Assembly (NCBI RefSeq): GCF_017592825.1 | Contig: NZ_JAGFMD010000008.1 | Location: forward strand, 1-64,000 | Direction of reading: 5' to 3' | DNA from: Roseivirga sp. E12 | Lineage (GTDB): Bacteria > Bacteroidota > Bacteroidia > Cytophagales > Cyclobacteriaceae | Length of the DNA stretch: 64,000 bases | In this document: positions 9,072-18,559 of the stretch, in pieces | Numbering within the stretch: position 1 is the stretch's first letter | Layout of the letters: every line of letters begins with the position of its first letter | Program-made: the position numbers and the translations under genes | Notes under the pieces: generated by a model | The model's database searches: none | What the model saw: the letters and a program-made list of their open reading frames with translations, nothing else | Told to the model about the DNA's origin: nothing

Positions 9072-9806
9072 ATGAGCAAAACTGTAATTCAAACATCAGA
9101 TATCTCAAAGATCTATCAAATGGGTAGTGAAACCATTAGAGCTTTGAAATCCGTGAGCATTAATATCAATCAAGGGGAGTACGTTTCTTTCATGGGACCT
9201 TCAGGTTCTGGTAAGTCTACACTCATGAACATGATTGGATGTTTAGATACGCCTTCTGGTGGACAATATATCCTGAACGGAAATGATGTGAGTGACATGA
9301 CTGAAAATGAACTCGCTGAAATCAGAAATAAAGAAATTGGCTTCGTTTTCCAGACATTTAACCTACTACCAAGAGCCTCTTCTTTAGAGAATGTGGCGCT
9401 CCCTCTGATTTATGCAGGCTATAGCAAGTCAGAACGCGAAGAGAAAGCATTAGCAGCACTTACAGGTGTGGGGCTAGGCGATAGAGCTCACCACAAACCT
9501 AATGAGCTTTCAGGGGGACAGAGACAAAGAGTTGCTATTGCAAGAGCACTTGTGAACGATCCGTCCATTATTCTCGCGGATGAGCCAACAGGAAACCTAG
9601 ATTCTAAGACTTCATATGACATCATGGAGCTATTTGCGGAACTTCATGACAAAGGGAATACCATTATTATGGTAACGCACGAAGATGATATTGCTCAATA
9701 TTCTCACAGAATTGTAAGGTTAAGAGATGGTCTTGTCGAGAAGGACGATATCAATGAAAACCCTACCAAGGTGAACCCTATGAGATTACAAAGCGAAGAA
9801 GTTTAA
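9072..9806 (+). CDS. ABC transporter ATP-binding protein (LolD/MacB type)
   Basis: A 244-residue nucleotide-binding subunit with Walker [10 protein letters not shown] (42-50), Q-loop in [10 protein letters not shown], signature [14 protein letters not shown], Walker [13 protein letters not shown] and the switch histidine in MVTHE. The sequence around the signature is that of the LolD/MacB/FtsE group, which energise FtsX/MacB-type permeases for lipoprotein release or efflux. No permease gene is adjacent; the FtsX/MacB permease at 19194-21575 is the only candidate partner in the window. The 164 bp upstream hold no gene. Confidence 0.9.
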   Translation: MSKTVIQTSDISKIYQMGSETIRALKSVSININQGEYVSFMGPSGSGKSTLMNMIGCLDTPSGGQYILNGNDVSDMTENELAEIRNKEIGFVFQTFNLLPRASSLENVALPLIYAGYSKSEREEKALAALTGVGLGDRAHHKPNELSGGQRQRVAIARALVNDPSIILADEPTGNLDSKTSYDIMELFAELHDKGNTIIMVTHEDDIAQYSHRIVRLRDGLVEKDDINENPTKVNPMRLQSEEV

Positions 9807-9808
9807 GT

Positions 9809-10366
9809 TTGAAGATATATACAAAAACAGGAGATTCAGGCACCACCTCATTATTGGGTGGTGCTCGTGTTTCTAAGGCACACATCAGAATTGAAGCCTA
9901 TGGAACCGTTGATGAGCTAAACAGCTACATAGGTCTGCTCCGTGATCAAGAGGTAAACGCCAGTCGAAAAGACTTGCTCAAAAATATTCAGGATCGACTA
10001 TTTACGCTTGGAGCTGAACTGGCTACTGAACCTGGCAAAGACAAGGTAGTAAAACCCGATCTTTTCGAAGAAGATGTTGTCCAGCTTGAAGAAGCAATGG
10101 ATCAGATGGACAGTGAACTTCCTGCCCTGACCAATTTCATTTTACCCGGAGGCCACCAGTCAGTTTCCTTTGCTCATATAGCAAGATGTGTTTGTAGAAG
10201 AACAGAAAGGCTCGTCATTAGTCTAAATGAACTTGAACCCATTGACGGGCTAGTCGTTAGATACCTTAATAGACTTTCTGACTACTTATTCGTGTTAGGC
10301 CGCAAAATGGCCCAAGACTTAAAGGCAGAAGAAGTACTTTGGGAACCAAGAAAGTCGAAAAAGTGA
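9809..10366 (+). CDS. Cob(I)yrinic acid a,c-diamide adenosyltransferase (PduO type)
   Basis: A 185-residue PduO/MMAB-type ATP:cob(I)alamin adenosyltransferase. The N-terminal ATP-binding motif YTKTGDSGTT, the YGTVDELNS helix and the CVCRRTERL motif with its conserved Arg and Glu are all present. It makes adenosylcobalamin, the cofactor of methylmalonyl-CoA mutase, which fits with propionyl-CoA carboxylase elsewhere in the window. Start is TTG at 9809, two bases after the ABC ATPase stop, implying co-transcription. Confidence 0.9.
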   Translation: MKIYTKTGDSGTTSLLGGARVSKAHIRIEAYGTVDELNSYIGLLRDQEVNASRKDLLKNIQDRLFTLGAELATEPGKDKVVKPDLFEEDVVQLEEAMDQMDSELPALTNFILPGGHQSVSFAHIARCVCRRTERLVISLNELEPIDGLVVRYLNRLSDYLFVLGRKMAQDLKAEEVLWEPRKSKK

Positions 10367-10499
10367 ATTCCATAAATAATTGGGTTCGATAATTTTCTGA
10401 CGAAACATTCCATTCCTAAAAAGCACATTCTCCTTAATATTATTTGGTCCTTAAGGATCATAAGTAGTTGAATACTAATATTTTACATTCTTGACAACG

Positions 10500-10531
10500 T
10501 TTGCAATTTGAGCGTTTTCGGTGTACCTTTG
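10500..10531 (+). promoter_or_regulatory. Bacteroidota-type promoter for ilvE
   Basis: TTTG at 10500-10503, a 20-nt spacer and TACCTTTG at 10524-10531 match the Bacteroidota sigma consensus (TTTG at -33, TAnnTTTG at -7) exactly. The predicted transcript would begin some 20 bases before the ilvE ATG. Confidence 0.75.
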
Positions 10532-10558
10532 CATTCCAAAATTTAATAAACTGAATAC

Positions 10559-11623
10559 ATGATAGATACTCAGACCATTCGCATTCAACAGACTAATGAA
10601 TCACGTGTAGACGAATTAGATGAAAGCAATATTCCATTCGGTCAACTTTACTCTGACCATATGTTTATTGCCGACTATAAAGATGGCGAGTGGCATGATC
10701 TCAGAATTGAGCCCTATCAAAACATTTCTGTAAGCCCAGCCAATAGTGCTTTACATTACGGTATTACAATTTTCGAAGGGCTGAAAGCCTACAGAAACCC
10801 TCAAGGTGAAGTGATGATTTTCAGGCCTGAGGCCAATGCAAAACGATTGAATGTTTCTGCTGAAAGAATGTGTATTCCTGAGGTACCGGAAGCACTCTTT
10901 ATGGAAGCACTCACAGAGCTGATAAAGTTAGACAGTAGTTGGGTGCCTTCATCTCCAGATACGTCTCTTTACATTAGGCCATTTGTCTTTGGAACAGATG
11001 AATACATCGGAATTAGACCTTCCCAAAACTTCCGTTTTATGATCATTACCTGTCCTGTTGGTGCTTATTACTCACAGCCGGTCAATGTGAAAATCGAAAC
11101 TAAATTCTCAAGAGCATTTGAAGGTGGAACTGGCTTTGCTAAGGCTGGCGGTAATTACGCGGCAAGCTTATACCCTGCAAAACTAGCACAAGAAAAAGGC
11201 TTTCATCAGTTGATCTGGACTGACGGAAAAACACACGAGTATATAGAAGAGTCAGGTACTATGAATGTCATGTTCGTGGTAGATGGTACCCTAATCACTG
11301 CTCCTACCTCAGGCACCATATTGAATGGAATCACACGAAATAGTGTACTGACCATTGCTAATGACTGGGGCATGACTGTCGAAGAAAGACCAATTGCGGT
11401 TAAAGAGATTATTTCAGCTGCCAGAGAAGGAAGAATTCAAGAAGCATTTGGTGTTGGAACTGCCGCCACCATTGCACCGATCGCTAAAATTGGTTTTGAA
11501 GACGAAGTATTCGAAATCAATCACCCAGCACAAGGAGAGTTTTCAGGGAAAATCCTGAAAGAACTTAATGATATCCGAACTGGAGTTATTGAGGATAGAT
11601 ATGGTTGGACTTACAAAGTTTAA
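10559..11623 (+). CDS. ilvE: Branched-chain amino acid aminotransferase
   Basis: A 354-residue fold-type IV PLP transaminase. The PLP lysine is Lys195 in FAKAGGNYAAS; the ESGTMNVMFV motif and the C-terminal GVGTAATIAPI loop bind the cofactor phosphate. It interconverts Leu, Ile and Val with their 2-oxo acids using glutamate/2-oxoglutarate. Length and the FVFGTDEYIGI segment match the longer eukaryote-like BCAT subgroup rather than E. coli IlvE. It has its own well-formed promoter. Confidence 0.92.
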   Translation: MIDTQTIRIQQTNESRVDELDESNIPFGQLYSDHMFIADYKDGEWHDLRIEPYQNISVSPANSALHYGITIFEGLKAYRNPQGEVMIFRPEANAKRLNVSAERMCIPEVPEALFMEALTELIKLDSSWVPSSPDTSLYIRPFVFGTDEYIGIRPSQNFRFMIITCPVGAYYSQPVNVKIETKFSRAFEGGTGFAKAGGNYAASLYPAKLAQEKGFHQLIWTDGKTHEYIEESGTMNVMFVVDGTLITAPTSGTILNGITRNSVLTIANDWGMTVEERPIAVKEIISAAREGRIQEAFGVGTAATIAPIAKIGFEDEVFEINHPAQGEFSGKILKELNDIRTGVIEDRYGWTYKV

Positions 11624-11662
11624 CATTACTTAACGAAGATTTTAATTTACTTAGCGGCTCAT

Positions 11663-12169
11663 ATGAATTTGAAAAAACTGTTTTTCGTTCTGGGGCTGCT
11701 TTTTTGTTTTCAAACAGTATCGGCTCAAGCTTACATGGTACTTCGGAAGAAGGGAACTACCCGTAGATATGAGTATCGTGTCGGCAACTATCTGATTTAT
11801 AAGCAAAAAGGAGAGCTAGATTTTTTCACAGATCGTATTACCCAGTTTGCCGATAGTACAATAGTCTTGGAGAACAACATCATCACACTTGATCAGATAG
11901 AAGTGGTGAATGTTTCTAATGCCTTTTCTAACCGATCTCCCCTGCTCAGAAGTGCTGAAGACGTATTACCAGTGGCTGGTTATGGCCTATTAGCCATTGA
12001 CTTATTTAACAATAGCGTTATTGAAGGAAATCCTTTCACATTCGATACAGGTACCACAGCCACAAGTGCGGCATTGGTGTTAACAGGTTATAGCCTAAGG
12101 TGGATGAGGCGTAAAAAGGTAGACCTTACCAACCCAAAATTCGAGGCATTCATTATAGGATCCTTTTAG
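11663..12169 (+). CDS. Small exported protein of unknown function
   Basis: A 168-residue protein with a clear signal peptide (MNLKKLFFVLGLLFCFQTVSAQ). The mature part contains TTRRYEYRVGNYLIYKQKG and a mid-protein hydrophobic stretch (about 107-145), then a basic RWMRRKK segment. Similar short exported proteins are common in Bacteroidota, but I cannot assign a function. It lies 39 bp after ilvE and may share its transcript. Confidence 0.7.
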   Translation: MNLKKLFFVLGLLFCFQTVSAQAYMVLRKKGTTRRYEYRVGNYLIYKQKGELDFFTDRITQFADSTIVLENNIITLDQIEVVNVSNAFSNRSPLLRSAEDVLPVAGYGLLAIDLFNNSVIEGNPFTFDTGTTATSAALVLTGYSLRWMRRKKVDLTNPKFEAFIIGSF

Positions 12170-12213
12170 TCTATTAGGCCCCAATTTCTTTCAAACATAG
12201 GTTCTCTCAGACC

Positions 12214-12244
12214 TTGAAATATCCGGCCCATTTCGCCACCTTTG
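12214..12244 (+). promoter_or_regulatory. Candidate promoter for prfB
   Basis: TTG at 12214-12216, a 20-nt gap and CACCTTTG at 12237-12244 match the Bacteroidota -33/-7 pattern with one substitution (CA for TA). The position is 22 bases before the prfB ATG. Confidence 0.5.
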
Positions 12245-12265
12245 CATCTTCAAAATTTCAACATC

Positions 12266-13343
12266 ATGACAGCAGATCAGCTGAAGGATTTAAAGGCTCG
12301 TGTTTCAGCCTTGAGGGGGTATCTTTGACTACGATGTCAAGAAACGGGAAGTAGAAGAGGAAGAGCTTGTTACTGCTCAACCAGATTTCTGGAATGACCC
12401 TAAAGAAGCCGAAAAAGTACTAAAGGCCATTCGGACAAAGAAGGTATGGACCACCGGTTTTGAGAAAGCCAACGATGCAATTGAAGACCTAGAGACCCTC
12501 AATGAGTTCTTGGAAATGGGTGAAGGTGACACTGAAGAGGTAGAGAAGGAATTCCAAAATGCTACTACAATTGTTGAAGAACTGGAGTTCAAGAAAATGC
12601 TTAGTGGCGAAGAGGACCAACTCAACGCCATGATTGAGATCAACCCTGGAGCTGGAGGCACCGAAAGCAATGACTGGGCCGAAATGCTGATGCGCATGTA
12701 TATCATGTGGGGCGAAAAGCAGGGCATGAAGGTCAAACAAGTCAACTACCAACCTGGCGATGTCGCTGGAATAAAGTCTGCCACGTTAGAGTTTGAAGGT
12801 GACTTTGCCTACGGGCAATTAAAATCAGAGTCTGGAGTCCATCGTCTGGTACGAATCTCGCCTTTTGATTCGGGAGGTAGACGACATACTTCATTTTCAT
12901 CTGTTTTTGCCTACCCCATCATAGATGACACCATAGAGATTCATGTAAACCCATCGGATATTTCTTGGGATACCTTCCGTTCTGGCGGGGCTGGTGGTCA
13001 AAATGTGAACAAGGTAGAAACTGGTGTAAGAATTAAGCACGCCCCTACTGGTATAAGCATTGAAAACACTGAGACCAGGTCGCAGCTAGAGAATAGGGAA
13101 CGCGCCATGTCAATGCTAAAATCAAGACTCTATCAATTAGAGATGGATAAACGCATGGAAGAACGCGACAAAGTAGAGAGCGAAAAGATGCGTGTAGACT
13201 TCGGATCTCAAATTAGAAACTACGTACTCCACCCTTACAAGCTCATAAAAGACAATAGGACTTCAGTAGAAAGAACTGATGTTCAGAATGTTTTGGATGG
13301 GGATTTAGATGACTTTATAAAAGCATTCTTGATGCAACAATAA
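12266..13343 (+). CDS. prfB: Peptide chain release factor 2 (programmed +1 frameshift)
   Basis: The gene begins at ATG 12266. Codons 1-20 are read in frame; codon 21 is an in-frame TGA at 12326-12328 within AGGGGGTATCTTTGAC, the classical RF2 shift site (internal Shine-Dalgarno-like AGGGGG, slippery CTT, poor-context TGA-C). A +1 shift skips T12326 and continues from 12327 to TAA at 13341-13343, giving 358 residues. SPF (198-200) reads the stop codon and GGQ (243-245) triggers peptide release. RF2 thus controls its own synthesis: scarce RF2 allows the shift. The next gene starts within four bases. Confidence 0.96.
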
Positions 13344-13346
13344 TTG

Positions 13347-14552
13347 ATGACAGAGCAAAAGAATATTTTCTCACTTCAATTTTTCTTGCTCTGCCTCAGT
13401 TCGTTCCTCTTCTTCGCGAGCTTTAATATGATCGTGCCTGATCTCTATGACTACCTAACTTCAATGGGTGGCGGAGAAATGAAAGGTTACGTAATCTCGC
13501 TTTTTACCATAACGGCAGGCCTATCTCGACCCTTTAGTGGAAAACTAGCTGATACAATAGGTAGGATTCCGGTGATGATTCTTGGAGCAGTCGTTTGCTT
13601 TATAATGGGCTTCATGTATCCATTGGTTGGAAGCATTTGGGCATTCCTATTGCTTCGTTTTCTGCATGGATTTTCCACGGGATTCAAGCCAACGGGTACT
13701 TCTGCCTATATAGCCGATATTGTCCCAGCACACAGAAGAGGTGAGGCAATGGGTTATTCTGGTCTCTTTGGAAGTATAGGTATGGCGGCAGGACCTAGTT
13801 TTGGTCCTAAGATCACCGAGGCCTTCGGCTTAGATACCATGTTCCATACGTCATCAGCACTGGCTTTGCTTTCGGTACTCATTCTTATCGGTATGAAAGA
13901 GACCTTAACGAACAAGCAGCGCTTTCACCCACGTTTGCTAAAAGTCAAAAAGAATGAAATCTTCGAACCAAGAGTTTTCAATCCATCCTTATTTTTCCTG
14001 CTAACGTCATTCTCATTTGGCGCAGCGCTTACTTTAATGCCGGACTTGGCAATAGATGTCGGGTTCAGTCAGTCTAACAAAGGCATTTTCTTTGGGGTAT
14101 TCGTACTCTCATCATTGATAATAAGAGTATTGGCAGGCAAAGCCTCTGACAAATTTGGGCGGGTGATTGTATTAAAATATGCCGCCATTGCTATTGTCAT
14201 TGCAGATCTGATGGTAGCATTCACCACAACTCAGACAATGCTAATTGCTAGTTCTGTGGCCTTCGGTGTGGCGGTGGGCATGAACACCCCTACCATCTAT
14301 GCATGGACGATTGATCTTAGCTTGGACAAAGCCCGCGGAAAGGGACTGGCCACCATGTACATTGCTCTGGAAATTGGAATTGGCCTGGGAGCCTTCATCG
14401 CAGGTTATATCTATAGTAATCAAATTGAGAACCTTAGAACTGCTTTCATAGTATGTGCAGGCGCTTCGCTCATTGGTTTTCTTTTCCTAACTTTTGGTTT
14501 AGATTGGTCCCAGAGGGTCTTTAAAAGATATCTGATCGATGAAACTTCATAA
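13347..14552 (+). CDS. Major facilitator superfamily transporter
   Basis: About 401 residues with a 12-helix hydrophobicity pattern. The MFS loop 2-3 motif appears as SGKLADTIGRIPVMILG and its repeat in the second half as AGKASDKFGRVIVL. The substrate is unknown; the layout resembles drug or metabolite exporters. ATG at 13347 is preferred over the TTG directly before it. It follows prfB without a gap and its 3' end overlaps the next gene by 14 bp, so the three are probably one transcript. Confidence 0.88.
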   Translation: MTEQKNIFSLQFFLLCLSSFLFFASFNMIVPDLYDYLTSMGGGEMKGYVISLFTITAGLSRPFSGKLADTIGRIPVMILGAVVCFIMGFMYPLVGSIWAFLLLRFLHGFSTGFKPTGTSAYIADIVPAHRRGEAMGYSGLFGSIGMAAGPSFGPKITEAFGLDTMFHTSSALALLSVLILIGMKETLTNKQRFHPRLLKVKKNEIFEPRVFNPSLFFLLTSFSFGAALTLMPDLAIDVGFSQSNKGIFFGVFVLSSLIIRVLAGKASDKFGRVIVLKYAAIAIVIADLMVAFTTTQTMLIASSVAFGVAVGMNTPTIYAWTIDLSLDKARGKGLATMYIALEIGIGLGAFIAGYIYSNQIENLRTAFIVCAGASLIGFLFLTFGLDWSQRVFKRYLIDETS

Positions 14553-15225
14553 GTCCATTTTTCCCTTCATCGTTATCACCATTTTGGATTTAGCGGCTCG
14601 CTTGAATCACATGGATGAGTTGGTTGGTATTACGAAACCTCTACTTATGCCTGCGCTGATCTTCTACTTTTTCAAAAGCGCACCAACCACGCCCTTAAAC
14701 AAGTTTGTATTTGCTGCGCTCTTCTTTTCATTCCTTGGAGATGTTCTCTTAATGCTAGTCCCTAGGTCGGAAACGTTCTTTTTGGCTGGGTTGATTAGCT
14801 TTTTGATAGCTCACCTCCTCTACATCATCATTAATATGAACGCAGTGACCACTGAAGACAGAAGTATTAAGCCTCAATGGTCGGACTTGATTTTCGTGGT
14901 TTATGGCTTTGCAATATTCTCAGTAATCAATGAGACGCTTGGCGACATGTACATCCCAGCACTGATTTACACTGTTGTAGTTTGTATGATGGCTGTCACA
15001 GCCAGAAAGCGTTGGACGAAAACTGACAAACAAAGCTTTTGGCTGGTAATGACTGGGGCCGCATTCTTCCTTATCAGTGACTCGATATTGGCATATAGTA
15101 AGTTCAACGAGAATTTCGCATCGGCCGACTTCTTCATTATGACCACTTATGTTCTTGCTCAATTCTTAATCGTTCAAGGGTTAATTGTCTTTATACAAAA
15201 AATCCGGCCTGGAGCCGGATCTTAG
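14539..15225 (+). CDS. Lysoplasmalogenase (YhhN/TMEM86 family)
   Basis: A 228-residue membrane protein with seven to eight hydrophobic helices. KPLLMPALI, FSFLGDVLLM with its conserved Asp, and the AHLLYI segment are the hallmarks of the YhhN/TMEM86 family, whose characterised members hydrolyse the vinyl-ether bond of lysoplasmalogens. The actual bacterial substrate is uncertain. The last nine codons also encode a terminator hairpin for the opposing gene. Confidence 0.8.
   Translation: MKLHKSIFPFIVITILDLAARLNHMDELVGITKPLLMPALIFYFFKSAPTTPLNKFVFAALFFSFLGDVLLMLVPRSETFFLAGLISFLIAHLLYIIINMNAVTTEDRSIKPQWSDLIFVVYGFAIFSVINETLGDMYIPALIYTVVVCMMAVTARKRWTKTDKQSFWLVMTGAAFFLISDSILAYSKFNENFASADFFIMTTYVLAQFLIVQGLIVFIQKIRPGAGS
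15196..15220 (-). terminator. Rho-independent terminator of head-GIN gene, inside the lysoplasmalogenase coding end
   Basis: On the minus strand a perfect 7-bp stem (ATCCGGC with GCCGGAT, 15202-15208 and 15214-15220, 5-nt loop) is followed by a run of six T. It sits 23 bp past the stop of the leftward gene and within the last codons of the rightward gene. No U-tract follows in the plus direction. Confidence 0.75.
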
Positions 15226-15242
15226 ATTCTAGTGATATTCTC

Positions 15243-15932
15243 TTAATTGATCCTTCTCACTTTACCACTCCCAGCAACGCTAGAATTGACTGAAGGTCTT
15301 CCGCGGTAATATACGCTTCCACTACCTGAAATTCTTACATCTAGCTTCTCCTGAGCATTAATTGAACCCCTTCCGGAACCAGAGATAGAAATCTCGTAAT
15401 CGTCAACCTTCATCTCTTCTGCTAGATACTTTCCTGAACCACTGATATTCAGTTTTGCGTATTGCGCGGAGCCCGATAATTCGATGTTTCCTGAACCTGA
15501 AATTCTTGAGTCTACGTCTTTGGCATCAAGCTCTAATTCAATATCACCCGAACCTGAAACCGAAACCCGAAAGTCATCTGATTTAAATGCGGTCTGACCG
15601 ATAATATCCCCGGAACCACTTATAAAGGCTCCGTTTAATTCTTTAACCGTTATGTATACATTGAGTTTTGTTCTTGACCTTCTCCAGCTCCACCTGCTTC
15701 TTCCTTCTTCTCCGATAGACAACCTTCCTCCTCGTACGTCAGTTTCTACTCTCTCCAGAACATCCTCATCTCCCTCAAGAATAACCTCGTTCTTATCGCC
15801 TATCTTGATGTAGACCTTCCCTGATAGTCTCATTACGACCTCATCAAAGTCCGCAACGTCTCGCGTTTCTCTGTTTTGCGAGAAGGCTGACAATGTAACC
15901 AGCATTAAGAATGTAGCGAATAGTGTTTTCAT
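15243..15932 (-). CDS. Head-GIN domain (putative auto-transporter adhesin) exported protein
   Basis: A 229-residue exported protein: signal peptide (MKTLFATFLMLVTLSAFSQ) followed by a DUF2807/head-GIN right-handed beta structure with many ISGSGS-type repeats (ISGSGDI, VSGSGDIEL, ISGSGNIEL, ISGSGK, ISGSGRGS and others). The family is very common in Bacteroidota and is annotated as adhesin-like, though no activity is established. Monocistronic by layout: a terminator follows and the MATE gene precedes with a 23-bp gap. Confidence 0.85.
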   Translation of the reverse strand: MKTLFATFLMLVTLSAFSQNRETRDVADFDEVVMRLSGKVYIKIGDKNEVILEGDEDVLERVETDVRGGRLSIGEEGRSRWSWRRSRTKLNVYITVKELNGAFISGSGDIIGQTAFKSDDFRVSVSGSGDIELELDAKDVDSRISGSGNIELSGSAQYAKLNISGSGKYLAEEMKVDDYEISISGSGRGSINAQEKLDVRISGSGSVYYRGRPSVNSSVAGSGKVRRIN

Positions 15933-15955
15933 TATCGTAGTATTTTTATTTCATG

Positions 15956-17350
15956 TTAAAGACTAACTGAAAGGTCAAGGGTTGCATTCTCTTCACCCTT
16001 TTTGACAAAACTGGCTGCCTTTTTCTTTGCCAACCTTTTAAATCTAATAAACAAGGCGATGGCCGCCACGGTAAGGCCAATTAACAGACCATACCAGATA
16101 CCTTCAGGACCAAGATCAAACGTAAAACCAAGTACATAGCTCATAGGTATGGCAAGGCCCCAATAAGCTATTAATGTAATGATGGTTGGTACTTTCACAT
16201 CAGACATCCCCCGCAAGGTTCCTAGCCCAACAACTTGAATACCATCTGACAACTGGAAAAACCCAGCCACAATAATCAATGTTGTGGCAATTGAGATTAC
16301 TTCAGGCTCATCAACGTACAATGTTGGGAAAAAGCTACTCAAACTTACAAATACTAAGGCACAACAAGCCATGAAGATGAGTGACATTAAGAAGCTCGTA
16401 TTGCCCACTCTTTGAAGGTTAGAGCCATCCCTAGCACCCATTTGATTTCCAATACGGACAGTAGAAGCAGCAGAAATCCCAGAAGCCATCATATAACTTA
16501 AAGATACCAGGCTTATCGCAATTTGGTGGGCAGCCAATGGCCCTGTACCTAACCAACCCATCATAATAGCTGCCATAGTGAAAGCACCTACTTCAAAAAC
16601 AAATTGAATCCCACTAGGTACTCCAATCTTAAGCATGGGTTTAAAAAAGTCTGCCTTTATTTTAGAAAATTGGAATGCTGACCTGTATGCCTTGAACTTC
16701 TCATATTTTATCACAAAGACATAAAGTCCAATAGCCATTAAGACTCTAGAAATAAATGTAGCCCAACCCGCTCCATTCAAGCCAAGTTCTGGTAAACCCA
16801 GCTTACCATATATTAGAAGGTAGTTCAACAAAACATTCAGCAGGTTGGCCGCAATAGTGATATACATCGTGGGCTTAGTCACGGAGAGTCCCTCAGCAAA
16901 CTGTCTGAAGTTCTGAAAGACCATTAGAGGGATTAGGGAAGCAGCAATGATCAGCAAATACGGAGTGCCAAGCCTGATCACTTCTTCTGGCTGCTGCAGG
17001 TAAGGGAACAGGTATGTGGATCCGAATAAGATAAAGAACAATAAAACTCCTACTATACCACATAGGATCATCCCATGTCTTAGCAGTCTCGTAATCTTAC
17101 TATCATCGTGTTGGCCATCTGCTTGTGCAACTAGTGGGGTAATTCCATAAGAAATTCCAATCCCAAACATTAGAAATACAGCAAGAAAGCCATTGGCAAA
17201 GGAGGCTGCCGCCAGAGGAGTCTGTCCAAGCTGGCCGACCATAATACTGTCAGCCATACCCACCATGATATGCCCCAACTGACTCAGCATTACAGGGTAT
17301 GCCAAATTGAAGGTCTTATTAAAATGTACTTTATAGGTAAGCGGCTTCAT
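15956..17350 (-). CDS. MATE family multidrug efflux transporter
   Basis: A 464-residue integral membrane protein with the 12-helix, two-lobe MATE pattern. Family segments include PVMLSQLGHIMVGMADSIM at the N-terminus and GVPSGIQFVFEVGAF at the start of the second lobe. Such proteins expel cationic drugs or metabolites in exchange for Na+ or H+. The gene follows the Nudix gene with a 3-bp gap and is probably co-transcribed with it. Confidence 0.9.
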   Translation of the reverse strand: MKPLTYKVHFNKTFNLAYPVMLSQLGHIMVGMADSIMVGQLGQTPLAAASFANGFLAVFLMFGIGISYGITPLVAQADGQHDDSKITRLLRHGMILCGIVGVLLFFILFGSTYLFPYLQQPEEVIRLGTPYLLIIAASLIPLMVFQNFRQFAEGLSVTKPTMYITIAANLLNVLLNYLLIYGKLGLPELGLNGAGWATFISRVLMAIGLYVFVIKYEKFKAYRSAFQFSKIKADFFKPMLKIGVPSGIQFVFEVGAFTMAAIMMGWLGTGPLAAHQIAISLVSLSYMMASGISAASTVRIGNQMGARDGSNLQRVGNTSFLMSLIFMACCALVFVSLSSFFPTLYVDEPEVISIATTLIIVAGFFQLSDGIQVVGLGTLRGMSDVKVPTIITLIAYWGLAIPMSYVLGFTFDLGPEGIWYGLLIGLTVAAIALFIRFKRLAKKKAASFVKKGEENATLDLSVSL

Positions 17351-17353
17351 TCT

Positions 17354-17902
17354 TTATATGCCTATTTCTCGGGCGTATCTTAGGATTCCCCCCACAGACA
17401 AGCTGTCGGTAATTCTTCCATCTAACACCCAATCAAGAGCTTCTTTAAATGGCATTTTTTTAACAACTATATCTTCAGTGTCATCAAACTCCGTTTCTCC
17501 TTGAATAAGTTCCTTGGCAAGATATACCAATCCAACTTCATCAGTAACAGAATTAGAGGTATGAATTTTACACAAAAACTCAAGCTTATTAGCCATCAAG
17601 CCTGTCTCCTCCTTCAATTCTCTTAAAGCACCAGTTTCAGTGTTTTCTCTCATTGGAACCCCTCCCATAGGGATCTCCCAGCTATACTCGTTCAGAGTGT
17701 ATCTATATTGACCCACTAACCATGTATTCCGATCCTTATCAATAGGAATGATTCCAATAGCCTTGTTCTTGAAGGATACCTTACCATAAATACCTCTACC
17801 TCCAGAAGGATTGATTACTTGGTATTCATCAAGTTTCATCCAGGGGTTTTCATAAATCTGTTTCCCGCTGAGGGTTTTCCAAGGATTATCTTCATTCGGC
17901 AT
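17354..17902 (-). CDS. Nudix hydrolase (ADP-ribose pyrophosphatase-like)
   Basis: A 182-residue protein with a complete Nudix box: G, five residues, E, seven residues, then RELKEETGL (about residues 80-102). An N-terminal strand region (KQIYENPWMKLDEYQV) is typical of ADP-sugar pyrophosphatases. The substrate is not determined. It is divergent from rnhB and precedes the MATE gene by 3 bp. Confidence 0.85.
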   Translation of the reverse strand: MPNEDNPWKTLSGKQIYENPWMKLDEYQVINPSGGRGIYGKVSFKNKAIGIIPIDKDRNTWLVGQYRYTLNEYSWEIPMGGVPMRENTETGALRELKEETGLMANKLEFLCKIHTSNSVTDEVGLVYLAKELIQGETEFDDTEDIVVKKMPFKEALDWVLDGRITDSLSVGGILRYAREIGI

Positions 17903-17962
17903 GGTCCAAAATTATAGAAAGGTTTCAAGTTCTTAAGGTTAGTGCCTAAGTTTATCATCACC

Positions 17963-18559
17963 ATGTTAAAATCAAGTTTTGGATCTGGAAAAATTGAAGC
18001 TGGCTGTGACGAAGCAGGAAGAGGACCATTGGCAGGTCCTGTTGTGGCCTCTGCAGTAGTCTTACCGGCTGACTATGTAAATCCTTTGCTAAATGACTCT
18101 AAAAAACTGACCAAAAAGATCTTGGAGCAACTTGAAATTGAGATTAAGAAGGATGCAATCGCCTGGGAGGTAATAGAAGTCAGCCACACAGAAATTGATG
18201 AAATAAATATTCTTAACGCTTCCTTCGTAGCTATGCATAGGGCAGTTGATAAACTTCAAGTGAAACCTGAGCTTCTACTGATTGATGGCAACCGATTCAA
18301 GCCTTATTCAGGGGTTCCCCATGAATGTGTGGTTAAAGGTGACGGCAAATATATGTCTATCGCTGCAGCCTCGATATTAGCCAAGACACATCGGGATAGA
18401 TTTATGACCAATGCAGCGCAGCAATACCCCGGATATGGCTGGGAAACGAATGCTGGATACCCAACCAAAAAACATCGCGATGCCATTAGAGCACTCGGTG
18501 TTACTCCTTTACATAGGAAATCTTTCAGGCTGCTACCCGAGCAATTGGATCTATTCTAA
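17963..18559 (+). CDS. rnhB: Ribonuclease HII
   Basis: A 198-residue type 2 RNase H that removes ribonucleotides and RNA primers from DNA. The catalytic DEAGRGPLAGPV motif is at the N-terminus (Asp16, Glu17); IDGN and the SILAKTHRD segment supply the remaining acidic residues and fold signature. The frame extends upstream to a GTG at 17942, but ATG 17963 gives the family's usual N-terminus. Ends at a strong bidirectional terminator. Confidence 0.93.
   Translation: MLKSSFGSGKIEAGCDEAGRGPLAGPVVASAVVLPADYVNPLLNDSKKLTKKILEQLEIEIKKDAIAWEVIEVSHTEIDEINILNASFVAMHRAVDKLQVKPELLLIDGNRFKPYSGVPHECVVKGDGKYMSIAAASILAKTHRDRFMTNAAQQYPGYGWETNAGYPTKKHRDAIRALGVTPLHRKSFRLLPEQLDLF

Noticed and set aside
10448-10457. 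TCCTTAAGGA palindrome before ilvE as an attenuator
   Set aside because: No leader peptide rich in branched-chain codons and no terminator follows; a plain promoter explains the region.
12377-12745. Minus-strand frame over the 5' part of prfB
   Set aside because: Explained by RF2 coding on the plus strand once the frameshift is joined.
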